Of a DNA stretch of 15,960 bases, positions 1-6,483 are shown piece after piece (within the stretch, counting starts at the first letter, position 1; every line of letters starts with the position of its first letter). The stretch is from the NCBI GenBank assembly GCA_002342225.1, contig DDPO01000162.1, forward strand, positions 4,553 to 20,512, in the 5' to 3' direction. Source of the stretch: Bdellovibrionaceae bacterium UBA2466. Its GTDB lineage: Bacteria > Bdellovibrionota > FAC87 > UBA2466. The notes under the pieces were generated by a model, which did no database searches, was not told the origin of the DNA, and saw only the letters and a program-made list of their open reading frames with translations. The position numbers and the translations under genes were made by a program.

Positions 1-1
1 T

Positions 2-931
2 TCTCTTCTCGAAGTTTTATTGGATGCTTATTGTGTCGTTGACTTAGCTAACAACATCGTAGCAGTAAATACTGCTTTTACGGTTTTAGTTGGCGAATCA
101 GAACGCAAAATAAGAAAAAATCCACAACTTAACAACTTCTTAAAGACTGAGTTTTGCCCTTCACAATGCCCAACGATTCAAGTCATTACTTCAGAGCGTT
201 TTTTACGGCTAGATGAAGTGAATGGCTCTACAAAGATTTCACCTCATTTGAAACTCACCATTTCCGGAGTTCCCATTTTTTCTTCAGAGCAAAAACTTTT
301 GGGATGTCTTCTCAACATTAGAGATGTCACTGCGGAATCCGGATTACAAATCAAATACGATGAAAAAAAGACAGACTCTGTCACAGATGGCCTTACTCGA
401 CTTTATAATAAAGTGTTTACTGAAGAATCTCTTAAAAAGGCCCTGAAGAGTGGGCAACGACTCAACAAACCGGTGAGTGTTATGATGGGAGATGTGGATC
501 ACTTTAAACATGTTAATGACCATCATGGCCATCAAGCAGGAGATTACGTCTTAGCAACCGTAGCTCAACTTCTTAAAGGCGAAGCACGAGAAAGCGACAT
601 TGCTGGGCGCTTTGGTGGCGAAGAGTTTGTTGTCGTTTTAAACCATACGGATCTGGCCGGAGCCTACACTTTTGCTGAGAGATTTAGAAAAAGACTGGAA
701 AGCACCCAAGTCATTTTTGCAGGTAAACATATTCCCCTAACGATAAGCTTGGGAACTTCAACTTTCACTCCTGCAGATGCAGGTAATTTTGACAGTGAAG
801 TAGTTGCTAAGAAGATAGTGGCCCAAGCCGATTCCGCACTTTACAAAGCGAAGGCTTCGGGAAGAAATAGAACAGTTCAATTTGAATCTATACCGAATGC
901 AAAAGAGACCGAGAACAAGACAAAAAAATAG
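2..931 (+). CDS. PAS-GGDEF diguanylate cyclase, 5'-truncated
   Basis: The frame is open to the left edge, so the gene starts outside the window. A TTG at position 20 is only an internal candidate start. Numbering from that TTG, residues 1 to about 105 look like a PAS sensor domain (NNIVAVNTAF near the start, ending in a NIRDVT strand). Residues 115-290 form a GGDEF domain. The catalytic loop is GGEEF (199-203), so the active site is intact. The metal-binding aspartate lies in GDVDHFK (about 157-163). An inhibitory I-site RESD sits exactly five residues before GGEEF (190-193), which in this family means product feedback inhibition by c-di-GMP. The protein should convert two GTP to cyclic di-GMP in the cytosol or at the membrane. 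The PAS half carries a CPSQC pair (46-50) that could be redox- or metal-sensitive; this is a guess. The gene converges on the downstream minus-strand genes. Confidence 0.9.
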   Translation, partial: SLLEVLLDAYCVVDLANNIVAVNTAFTVLVGESERKIRKNPQLNNFLKTEFCPSQCPTIQVITSERFLRLDEVNGSTKISPHLKLTISGVPIFSSEQKLLGCLLNIRDVTAESGLQIKYDEKKTDSVTDGLTRLYNKVFTEESLKKALKSGQRLNKPVSVMMGDVDHFKHVNDHHGHQAGDYVLATVAQLLKGEARESDIAGRFGGEEFVVVLNHTDLAGAYTFAERFRKRLESTQVIFAGKHIPLTISLGTSTFTPADAGNFDSEVVAKKIVAQADSALYKAKASGRNRTVQFESIPNAKETENKTKK

Positions 932-952
932 TCCTGTATCGCGGTCTCTTTT
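901..952. terminator. Likely bidirectional transcription terminator
   Basis: An 11-bp perfect inverted repeat (AAAAGAGACCG at 901-911, CGGTCTCTTTT at 942-952) encloses a 30-nt loop. The A/T ends give a short T-run on the 3' side on both strands. It lies between the convergent cyclase gene and the zinc-ribbon gene, overlapping the last codons of the former. The loop is long for an intrinsic terminator, so the call is moderate. Confidence 0.5.
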
Positions 953-974
953 AACTCAAAAGTAAATTTCTAAA

Positions 975-1127
975 TTATTTTTGAGAGAGAATCTTGTAGA
1001 CCCCGGTGCCACAAACAGAGCAAGCACCTTTCATTGCAGGCCTGCCATTTTTCATTTTGACTTCTTGGCAGTCTTTCATCGTGGTTTTTTTACGGCACTT
1101 AACACAGTATGCAGTTTCCTCAGCCAT
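975..1127 (-). CDS. Small zinc-ribbon protein, DUF5679 type
   Basis: A 50-residue protein beginning MAEETAYCVKC. It has two cysteine pairs, CVKC near residues 8-11 and CSVC near residues 36-39, spaced like a compact zinc ribbon, with a basic middle (KMKNGRP). This fits the short DUF5679 family, whose function is unknown. An in-frame ATG exists 45 bases upstream (1172), but the start at 1127 is chosen because a good Shine-Dalgarno sequence (AGGGAG) lies about nine bases before it and the conserved domain begins immediately after. It lies 116 bp downstream of the protease gene on the same strand, so it may be read from that gene's promoter or its own; no convincing promoter is seen in the gap. 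Zinc binding is inferred from the cysteines only. Confidence 0.75.
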   Translation of the reverse strand: MAEETAYCVKCRKKTTMKDCQEVKMKNGRPAMKGACSVCGTGVYKILSQK

Positions 1128-1243
1128 GCTGCTATTCTCCCTTCTAGTTGTTATTTCAGATTGTAATGACAATCAGCGCACATGACTAGGCTATTTTTTA
1201 AAAATTGCGAAAACTTCTCTGACTCGCCATACCAAATTGAGAA

Positions 1244-3202
1244 CTAGAAGGTCTGAAGGTCAGAGAGATCTGAAGCGATCTCTATCGCCTCGGCTAATTC
1301 TTTGTTGGAATCCAAGCTTTTCAAATCGGCAGTTCGCTCATGACTTTTTTCATTTAAAATTCGGACAACCTCTTGATGTTTTGCAGAGGCGATTTCTAAC
1401 TCTTTCTTCATCTCAGGATCAACAATCGGACTAATTTCATCTGTCGGAAGAGTCTTTTGAGACACTTCCTTGTCTCGAAGTTTAATGTCAGAAACGATGC
1501 CACCGTTGGCAGGGGTGTGCCCTAAGGGTGAGTAAAAAACACTCGTCGTGAGTTTTAAGACTCCTGCACCGAGATTTTCGGAAGAGGACGAAAAAAGAAG
1601 CGGGTCTTCAAGATTAAAAAGTTTTTGTACAGTACCTTTACCGTAAGTTCGAGAGCTTCCTACGATGACGGCTCGTTGATAATCTTTCAGCGCACCCGAC
1701 AGCACTTCTGCAGCACTTGCACTGCTTTGATCAACCAGCACTACTAATGGCTTACGATAGATGGGCTCAGCGATAGTTTCAGCTTTTAACACACGAGTCG
1801 AGCCGTCTTCGAGTACACCTACAATGGGTTTATTTCCCACAAAAAATGATCCCATAGTTACAGCTTCTTCAAGGTATCCCCCAGGATTTCCTCGAAGATC
1901 GAGAACCAATCCTGCGTGGTCAGTTTCTTTAAGAAGCTCTTCATGAATACGTTGCTCAAAATCCTCGGAAACGCTTTTCTCTTCACCATCCGATCCCATT
2001 CCCCCTCGTCCATAAAAAGTCGGTACAGAAATCACTGCGATTTTTTTGGAATGGCTTCCTTCTCGCTCAATTTTTTTCCACTGAAACGCAATCTTAGACT
2101 CCTCAAGATCAAATTGAGTTCGCTCTAATACCACTTCTGAGACCGTCCCCTCTTTCGCAGTGTGGTTGCAGTTTAAAACTAAACTAACCTTTGATTTTTC
2201 AGGCCCTTTTAAAAGCTGCTTAGCCTCCTCGAACGGTAAAGAAGAAAGAAGAACATCGTCCACTTTTTCAATGATATCTCCAGAGTGTAAAACTTTTGAT
2301 TTTTGAGCGGAAGAGTCATCTATAACTTTCTCAATTAAAAACCCTTGGGGAACTTTCTGAAGACGCACTCCTAACCCTGCAGTAGAGCCTTTCAACTCTT
2401 CATAAAAATCTTCAAACTCTACGGGGGAAAAATAGGTGGAATATTTGTCCAACGCAGCTAAAAAAGCCTTGGCCATAAGACCATGAGTCTCAGGAGCCGT
2501 ATCGAAATATCTTTGCTCAACTCGGTCCCAAATAAGCTGAGTGATATTGTTTTGGTAAGCATTGAAAACTGGCAGAGTGTTGTCTTTAAGAATTTCTGAC
2601 AACTCTTTTTGCCAACGGCTTTCCAGTTCTTTTTCTGAGGAAGCAAACTGCTTGTAACCATCTTCATTATCGGAAGAGCCAACTCCAGTCGGTTGCTCAA
2701 GCTGAGGTTTAAACCCCCTCGGAGCTTTAAAGTTCTTCACCCAATTTGAAACTCTGACTTGTGCTTTCGGATAATTTTCCTCAAGCCAGTTCTTCCAAGG
2801 TGAGCAAGTTCTCGAATCGAGCAACTCATCCCAATGCGCTTCGGTCATTTTTTTTAAGTCTTGGAGATCTTGATTAGTGAACAACATTCGGTAAGGGTCT
2901 AACTTCTCTAAAAATGATTGAGCGACTTTTGCAGCTCTATCGCGCTTAAAAACATCTCGTTGACCAATGCCACCAAACCTTTCGCTACCCCACTGAGCGA
3001 GTTTAATCACTTGCTCGCACGACAATCCTGCGGACTGAATAGGATGTCCAAAAGGAAGTGCAGAAGATATCCGAATCTGAGCTTTTTCTCTCAAAAAGAC
3101 GATGCAAGAAAGCCCTAAAGCTACAAAGAGCAAGCTCAGACTTAATTTTTTGGAAGAGTTCTTAAGAATTCGGCCAAAGTGTCGAACCAAATCACACCCC
3201 AT
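1244..3202 (-). CDS. Membrane-anchored C-terminal processing protease (S41, Prc/CtpA type)
   Basis: A 652-residue serine protease of MEROPS family S41. Residues 18-37 are a hydrophobic signal or anchor segment, placing the rest in the periplasm. An N-terminal helical region (about 60-250), as in tail-specific proteases, precedes a PDZ domain (about 265-345, containing STAGLGVRL and GDIIEKVDD) that would hold the substrate C-terminus. The catalytic core follows, with LVLDLRGNPGG (432-442), the nucleophile Ser496 in SSASAAE and the general base Lys522 in YGKGT; both catalytic residues are present. The helical tail (about 595-652) is of unknown role. Such proteases trim or degrade periplasmic proteins with exposed C-termini, often peptidoglycan enzymes and their regulators. 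No strong ribosome site precedes the ATG at 3202, so the start is the less certain part. The gene is divergent from the pilus operon. Confidence 0.93.
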   Translation of the reverse strand: MGCDLVRHFGRILKNSSKKLSLSLLFVALGLSCIVFLREKAQIRISSALPFGHPIQSAGLSCEQVIKLAQWGSERFGGIGQRDVFKRDRAAKVAQSFLEKLDPYRMLFTNQDLQDLKKMTEAHWDELLDSRTCSPWKNWLEENYPKAQVRVSNWVKNFKAPRGFKPQLEQPTGVGSSDNEDGYKQFASSEKELESRWQKELSEILKDNTLPVFNAYQNNITQLIWDRVEQRYFDTAPETHGLMAKAFLAALDKYSTYFSPVEFEDFYEELKGSTAGLGVRLQKVPQGFLIEKVIDDSSAQKSKVLHSGDIIEKVDDVLLSSLPFEEAKQLLKGPEKSKVSLVLNCNHTAKEGTVSEVVLERTQFDLEESKIAFQWKKIEREGSHSKKIAVISVPTFYGRGGMGSDGEEKSVSEDFEQRIHEELLKETDHAGLVLDLRGNPGGYLEEAVTMGSFFVGNKPIVGVLEDGSTRVLKAETIAEPIYRKPLVVLVDQSSASAAEVLSGALKDYQRAVIVGSSRTYGKGTVQKLFNLEDPLLFSSSSENLGAGVLKLTTSVFYSPLGHTPANGGIVSDIKLRDKEVSQKTLPTDEISPIVDPEMKKELEIASAKHQEVVRILNEKSHERTADLKSLDSNKELAEAIEIASDLSDLQTF

Positions 3203-3242
3203 TAGTTAGTTGATACTTATTCCGAAAAGGATGGCACACTGT

Positions 3243-3248
3243 ATCATA
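3243..3248 (-). promoter_or_regulatory. Candidate -10 box of the protease gene
   Basis: Read on the minus strand this is TATGAT, about 40 bases upstream of the protease start codon. No good -35 hexamer is found 16-18 bases further upstream, so an activator would be needed or the box is fortuitous. Confidence 0.3.
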
Positions 3249-3290
3249 AGTAAACACAAAAAAGCAGATGCCTTTTTAGGGCTTACCTAA

Positions 3291-3311
3291 TTTGTCACTT
3301 GGGGTGTCAAA
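3291..3311. promoter_or_regulatory. Imperfect palindrome, candidate operator
   Basis: TTTGTCAC (3291-3298) and GTGTCAAA (3304-3311) are inverted repeats matching at 7 of 8 positions around a 5-bp spacer. The centre lies about 65 bp upstream of the predicted start of the protease transcript, a position typical for an activator of the CRP/FNR type. No regulator can be named from the half-site. Confidence 0.35.
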
Positions 3312-3378
3312 AAGTTCGACAACTGTAAATCAATTTTCTCAATAAAAACCCAATTATTTCCGAAAAGTAGAGAAGAAA

Positions 3379-3395
3379 GTGTACAAAGTGTGTAC
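3379..3395. promoter_or_regulatory. Paired GTGTAC direct repeat upstream of the Flp promoter
   Basis: GTGTAC occurs at 3379-3384 and again at 3390-3395, eleven bases apart (about one helical turn). The first is preceded by AAA; in the second the AAA is followed by an extra GT. The pair ends 43 bp before the -35 box of the Flp promoter, a plausible place for a regulator. No binding protein can be assigned. Confidence 0.35.
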
Positions 3396-3438
3396 GAGTA
3401 AAATTGTTTATTTTCAACAACTTACAATATGACGCATT

Positions 3439-3467
3439 TTGACATAATTTTTAAGGATTGATATGAT
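3439..3467 (+). promoter_or_regulatory. Sigma-70 type promoter of the Flp/Tad operon
   Basis: TTGACA (3439-3444) is followed after exactly 17 bp by TATGAT (3462-3467), a near-perfect housekeeping promoter. Transcription would begin near 3474, leaving a leader of about 54 nt with a strong AAGGAG (3515-3520) seven bases before the first pilin start. This strength suits a major structural pilin. Confidence 0.8.
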
Positions 3468-3527
3468 TTCAATATCGGAACGTTGCTCCAAACAAAAACT
3501 AAAGACATCTAAGTAAGGAGAAACATC

Positions 3528-3719
3528 ATGTTGAAACAATTCTTAAGAGAAGAAGAAGGGCAATCCACCGTAGAGTACCTACTTATCATCGCTGTTGTGG
3601 TGGTCGTAGTGGCTGCTATGGGAAAGAAAATGCAAGATGGCGTAACTAGACTGACTGAATCCATTATGAACAAAATGGTCAAGCAGGCAGAAGGCATGAT
3701 GAGCAAAGCTAATTTTTAA
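3528..3719 (+). CDS. flp: Flp-type type IVb pilin (major pilin candidate)
   Basis: A 63-residue prepilin. The short charged leader (residues 1-11, MLKQFLREEEG) ends in the class III cleavage site G|QSTVEY. Glu at +5 and Tyr at +6 of the mature protein (Glu16, Tyr17) are the hallmark of Flp pilins. The hydrophobic helix (about 17-31, rich in valine) is followed by a short amphipathic tail. After cleavage by the TadV peptidase the mature protein of about 52 residues would polymerise through the inner membrane into the pilus fibre. It is first in the operon, directly behind a strong promoter and ribosome site, which fits the most abundant product. The start is secure because of the SD at seven bases. 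Confidence 0.93.
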   Translation: MLKQFLREEEGQSTVEYLLIIAVVVVVVAAMGKKMQDGVTRLTESIMNKMVKQAEGMMSKANF

Positions 3720-3747
3720 TTGGCTAGTTCAGCTAGATAAAAACTTT

Positions 3748-3954
3748 ATGAAGCACGTTCAGTTTAAAGTTTTTTTTGGAAACAAACGCGGCCAAAGCAC
3801 CATCGAGTACATCCTGATGGTAGCTATGGGTGCGGTGTTTTCACTCCAGATTGTGGGCTTCTTTAATGGCGTGTTTAAAGAAGGACTACAAGGTCTGGAA
3901 GGGAATATTTCCCAAGAAATGGCCACGGGCCAAGGGTTCGGCAGCCGCAACTAG
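3748..3954 (+). CDS. Second Flp-type pilin or pseudopilin
   Basis: A 68-residue paralogue of the first pilin. The leader (1-15, MKHVQFKVFFGNKRG) is cut at G|QSTIEY, with Glu20 and Tyr21 in the diagnostic positions and a hydrophobic helix to about residue 38. The tail differs: it is glycine-rich and ends TGQGFGSRN. No Shine-Dalgarno sequence precedes the ATG (the upstream bases read ATAAAAACTTT), in contrast to the first pilin. Translation is therefore probably much weaker, as expected for a minor or initiating pilin. It lies 28 bp downstream of the first pilin gene. Role as minor pilin is inferred from dosage, not shown. Confidence 0.88.
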   Translation: MKHVQFKVFFGNKRGQSTIEYILMVAMGAVFSLQIVGFFNGVFKEGLQGLEGNISQEMATGQGFGSRN

Positions 3955-3967
3955 ATCAGTTTTTCTG

Positions 3968-3989
3968 CCCTTTCGCGTAACTTAAAGGG
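3968..3989 (+). promoter_or_regulatory. Hairpin masking the tadV ribosome site
   Basis: CCCTTT (3968-3973) can pair with AAAGGG (3984-3989) around a 10-nt loop. The 3' arm is itself part of the Shine-Dalgarno AAAGGGGG of tadV (ATG at 3998). In the mRNA the stem would compete with ribosome binding, lowering peptidase output relative to the pilins upstream. It might also act as a weak attenuator or RNA-processing barrier. Confidence 0.4.
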
Positions 3990-3997
3990 GGACGTTT

Positions 3998-4459
3998 ATG
4001 TCCGGGGGGTATGAAATTGTGGTGTGGTTTATTCTCATAGCAGCTTCGGTCACCGATCTGCTCTGGGGAAAGATCTATAATCACCTCACTCTCACTTTCA
4101 TCGTGGGCGGCGTCATCGTCCGTCTTTTTCTTGAAGGCTTTCCTTCGGCTTCAAACGCCATTTATTCAATAGGCACCGCTTTTATTCTATTTTTTCCGCT
4201 CTATTATCTCAAAGTTTTAGCTGCAGGGGACGTGAAGTTGCTGATGGCCATCGGAGCTTGGGCCAACAGCGAATGGGTCATTCGCATAAGTTTAACTTCG
4301 ATTGTTATCGGAGCTGTCGTTGGCGCCTTTATCATGATCAGAAAAAAATTAAGTTCTCAAGAGCCCAAAACCTTAACCCGAATGCCCTTCGGACCGGCTT
4401 TTTTGTGTTCATTACTGTTTTTAAAAATTGCGGAGTTTAAAGGATGGGTCATCTTTTAA
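3998..4459 (+). CDS. tadV: TadV/CpaA prepilin peptidase
   Basis: A 153-residue polytopic membrane aspartic peptidase of family A24. The two catalytic aspartates are visible: Asp20 in SVTDLLWGKIYN and Asp78 in AAGDVKLL (the GxGD-like motif, here AGD). It has the compact core of about five or six hydrophobic segments and lacks the cytoplasmic N-methylation domain of full-length PilD, as usual for Tad systems. It would cleave the leaders of the five G|Q pilin-like proteins of this operon at the inner face of the membrane. A strong AAAGGGGG precedes the start but is predicted to be partly sequestered in a hairpin. The 3' end overlaps the next gene by 16 bp. Confidence 0.92.
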   Translation: MSGGYEIVVWFILIAASVTDLLWGKIYNHLTLTFIVGGVIVRLFLEGFPSASNAIYSIGTAFILFFPLYYLKVLAAGDVKLLMAIGAWANSEWVIRISLTSIVIGAVVGAFIMIRKKLSSQEPKTLTRMPFGPAFLCSLLFLKIAEFKGWVIF

Positions 4460-4677
4460 AAAACAGAAGAGGCCAAGCCATCGTAGAATGGGTGCTGCTC
4501 ATGGCAGCATCATCGTTTATTGCTTTTCTAATGCTGGCGGGGCCCGTCGCAAATTTCACAAGTGACCTTTTAAACAAAGTAAGAGTTTACACAAGCAATA
4601 TCGTTTTATTGGGTGAGTCCACTGATAAAGCGCCGCCCCCAACAGATCCAAAACGCTTTAAGCCGGTGCACTTATGA
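4444..4677 (+). CDS. Class III leader minor pilin, Flp/TadE-like
   Basis: A 77-residue protein with a basic leader (MGHLLKNRRG) followed by G|QAIVEWVLLM and a single hydrophobic helix (about 15-34). The +5 glutamate (Glu15) is kept, but the Flp tyrosine is replaced by tryptophan. The tail is short and ends in a proline-rich segment (APPPTDPKRFKP). It should be a TadV substrate and a minor pilin or pseudopilin at the pilus base or tip. GGAG (4432-4435) lies eight bases before the start, inside tadV, and the two genes overlap by 16 bp. It also overlaps the next gene by four bases (ATGA), suggesting translational coupling. Family membership beyond the leader is uncertain because it is so short. 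Confidence 0.8.
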   Translation: MGHLLKNRRGQAIVEWVLLMAASSFIAFLMLAGPVANFTSDLLNKVRVYTSNIVLLGESTDKAPPPTDPKRFKPVHL

Positions 4678-5177
4678 AACGAATGATTTTAAAAAGATTA
4701 AACCAAAGCGGCCAATCGGCTGTTGAATTTATGATTATCACGGTTGTGATCTTCTTTTTTCTGCTTTTTTACATGAGTCTATCTTTCGCTTTAGTAGCTA
4801 GTGAATACGTCGACTACGCAACTTTCATGGCGGCTCGTACCTACAAGTCCGCTAGTTTTTCAAAGGAAACACAAGAGCAACTCGCTAGAGATGTATTCCA
4901 ACAATACCTCAATCCAATCGATTCGGTCATTCGAGCTCCCAGAGTAAGATTCACACCGAATGGAGCTCAGAGTTCCTACCAAGTCGATCTTTTTTACTTA
5001 CCTCCCCTGTTCGTTAAGAGTGGAACCGCACCAAGCCGTATAACGTTAGAATCGGAATCGCTCTTAGGAAGGGATCCCTCAAACAGAGAATGTCAGGAGT
5101 TTTTCTCGAGCTTTGCAGATCAGTTTGGAGTTGGACAAACTTTTTTTGCTAATTTGATGGAGGACAACGGATGTTGA
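4674..5177 (+). CDS. TadE-like minor pilin
   Basis: A 167-residue protein with a basic leader (to Gly13), a cleavage site G|QSAVEF with Glu at +5, and one transmembrane helix (about 19-42). A periplasmic domain of roughly 120 residues follows. The EYVDYATFMAARTY stretch after the helix is typical of TadE/TadF proteins. Two cysteines (Cys140 and the C-terminal Cys167) could form a disulfide in the periplasm. In Tad systems TadE and TadF are processed by TadV and needed for fibre assembly. The start overlaps the preceding stop as ATGA and has no strong ribosome site of its own, so translation is probably coupled. The C-terminus overlaps the next gene by 7 bp. Confidence 0.85.
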   Translation: MKRMILKRLNQSGQSAVEFMIITVVIFFFLLFYMSLSFALVASEYVDYATFMAARTYKSASFSKETQEQLARDVFQQYLNPIDSVIRAPRVRFTPNGAQSSYQVDLFYLPPLFVKSGTAPSRITLESESLLGRDPSNRECQEFFSSFADQFGVGQTFFANLMEDNGC

Positions 5178-5518
5178 GTATCAAAAGAAAAAGACATTCG
5201 CGTGGTCAAGCTGTTGTCGAAATGGCTCTATCTCTTCCATTTTTGATTTGGCTCATCTACTACACTCTAAACGCTTTCTATACGATTCACTCATCACACA
5301 TCGCTCAAAAATACGCTGCATTGAACCTGTACCAGCGCTTAAATAACCGATCAAAAATTGTAGTGGATGATGTGGCTAACACTGTAGTCGACCGTGAGTT
5401 TATTGCCGTTCAATACGTAGAACCAGAGACTAATCGCGCTCCCCAAAGAAAAATTATTACCGGACCCAATCCAGTCAATAACATTGTAGGCATTTGCCGA
5501 GAACCGAGGTGCTTTTAA
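5171..5518 (+). CDS. TadE/TadF-like minor pilin
   Basis: A 115-residue protein with a strongly basic leader (MLSIKRKRHSRG), a cleavage site G|QAVVEM with Glu at +5, and one hydrophobic helix (about 18-36). A small periplasmic domain follows, ending in a cysteine pair (Cys109 and Cys114 in CREPRC) that could form a disulfide loop. It is preceded by GGAGGA inside the upstream gene, so the ATG at 5171 is well supported. It is the third non-Flp leader-bearing protein in a row and ends one base before cpaB1. A role as TadF-like minor pilin is inferred from its leader, size and position. Confidence 0.82.
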   Translation: MLSIKRKRHSRGQAVVEMALSLPFLIWLIYYTLNAFYTIHSSHIAQKYAALNLYQRLNNRSKIVVDDVANTVVDREFIAVQYVEPETNRAPQRKIITGPNPVNNIVGICREPRCF

Positions 5519-5519
5519 A

Positions 5520-6470
5520 ATGGATAAGAAAAAAGCATTACTAATAGCTTCTGTATTCTTTGGTATCTCAATTTTTTTGATTAATGGTTATGTCGATGCC
5601 CTGAGAGCAGAGCTCACGAAAAACTTTGGACAAGAAGTGGGTGTAGTCGTTGCTACCGAACTCATTCCCGAGTACGGAATCATTCGCCCTGAAATGCTCA
5701 CTGTAAAACCTATTTTTAAAAATTTCGTCCAGTCGCAAACTGTCACAGTCGCACTAGGCAATGAAGAAGCCACCGCGAAAGCTATCAATGAAATAGCAGG
5801 TAAAGCAGCCTATGTCCCGATCTACCCCGACGAGCAAGTCACTCTAACTAAATTGGTTCATCAAGATGGTAAACCGGTGCTTGATAAACAGGTCGAAAAA
5901 ACAATGCGAGCAGTAACTGTGGCTGTTAGCCCAGCGAATGGTGTCGGTCGTTTTATTCGCCCCGGAAATCGCATCGATGTACTTGCCACTGTAAGATATG
6001 AAGCAAATGGCAACGAGCAGTTCGAGGTAAAAACAGTCATGCAAAACGTTCTTGTTCTAGCTACTGGAAAAAATCTTCAAAACTCAGTTCCAACAAAAGT
6101 TAGTCGTGACGTCTTGTCGGCACTGGAAGCCAAATTTGAAGAGCAACGTCGAAAAGATCTTTTCACAACCAGCGTTGATTCCGGCACCTCTAGGCCTGAT
6201 GATAATTACACTCACATGACTCTGCAATTAACCCCAGAGGACTCTGACAAATTATTACTACTTCAAAACACCATCGGGGATGCAAAACTCTATTACACTC
6301 TGAGGAACAGCGCAGATCTCACAGTAGCCAATTTAGAGACCACAATTTTGGACCAAGTTTTAGGTCCGGATAGCGAGTTGGGAAGAAGCAAGATTAAGCC
6401 TCAACCCCTTCAACCGCTTAAACCGCGTTATATGGATATGGAGGGAGAAGCGGCAGTTCCCCGCTTCTAA
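5520..6470 (+). CDS. cpaB: CpaB/RcpC pilus assembly protein, copy 1
   Basis: A 316-residue periplasmic protein tethered by an N-terminal membrane helix (about 6-24). A SAF-like domain (about 42-112, starting VVVATELIPEYGIIRPEML) is followed by the RcpC/CpaB core (about 130-275) with the signature AVTVAV...GRFIRPGNRIDVLATV. CpaB/RcpC sits in the periplasm, stabilises the outer-membrane secretin and may bind peptidoglycan through the SAF domain. A Shine-Dalgarno GAGGTG lies eight bases before the ATG. The C-terminal tail holds a VLGPDS motif shared with the next gene. The neighbouring second copy makes this a tandem duplication, well diverged, as identity is visible only in the family motifs and the tail. 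Confidence 0.9.
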   Translation: MDKKKALLIASVFFGISIFLINGYVDALRAELTKNFGQEVGVVVATELIPEYGIIRPEMLTVKPIFKNFVQSQTVTVALGNEEATAKAINEIAGKAAYVPIYPDEQVTLTKLVHQDGKPVLDKQVEKTMRAVTVAVSPANGVGRFIRPGNRIDVLATVRYEANGNEQFEVKTVMQNVLVLATGKNLQNSVPTKVSRDVLSALEAKFEEQRRKDLFTTSVDSGTSRPDDNYTHMTLQLTPEDSDKLLLLQNTIGDAKLYYTLRNSADLTVANLETTILDQVLGPDSELGRSKIKPQPLQPLKPRYMDMEGEAAVPRF

Positions 6471-6483
6471 AGGAGATTTCGGT

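Larger units (their letters stand above)
3203..3527. other. Divergent intergenic regulatory region (protease / Flp operon)
   Basis: This 325-bp AT-rich stretch carries no convincing gene. It holds a consensus-like promoter for the pilus operon, a weaker TATGAT box facing the protease, an imperfect palindrome, a paired GTGTAC repeat and two copies of TTCCGAAAAG (3220-3229 and 3358-3367, same orientation). The remainder shows nothing recognisable. Confidence 0.7.

Noticed and set aside
3098..3108. Lipoprotein signal in the protease N-terminus (GLSC)
   Set aside because: The residues before the cysteine do not fit a lipobox, as there is Gly at -3 and Leu at -2; a plain membrane anchor or signal peptide is more likely.
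3305..3310. TTGACA on the minus strand (within the palindrome) as a -35 box for the protease gene
   Set aside because: The hexamer 17 bp downstream reads GGTAAG, not a -10 box, and the TATGAT at 3243-3248 is far out of range.
3509..3706. 65-codon open frame antisense to the first pilin
   Set aside because: It mirrors the valine-rich pilin helix, giving runs of threonine, and lacks a ribosome site; the sense pilin is certain.
3724..3736. CTAG...CTAG hairpin between the two pilin genes
   Set aside because: Only four base pairs with a five-base loop and no T-run; too weak to call an attenuator.
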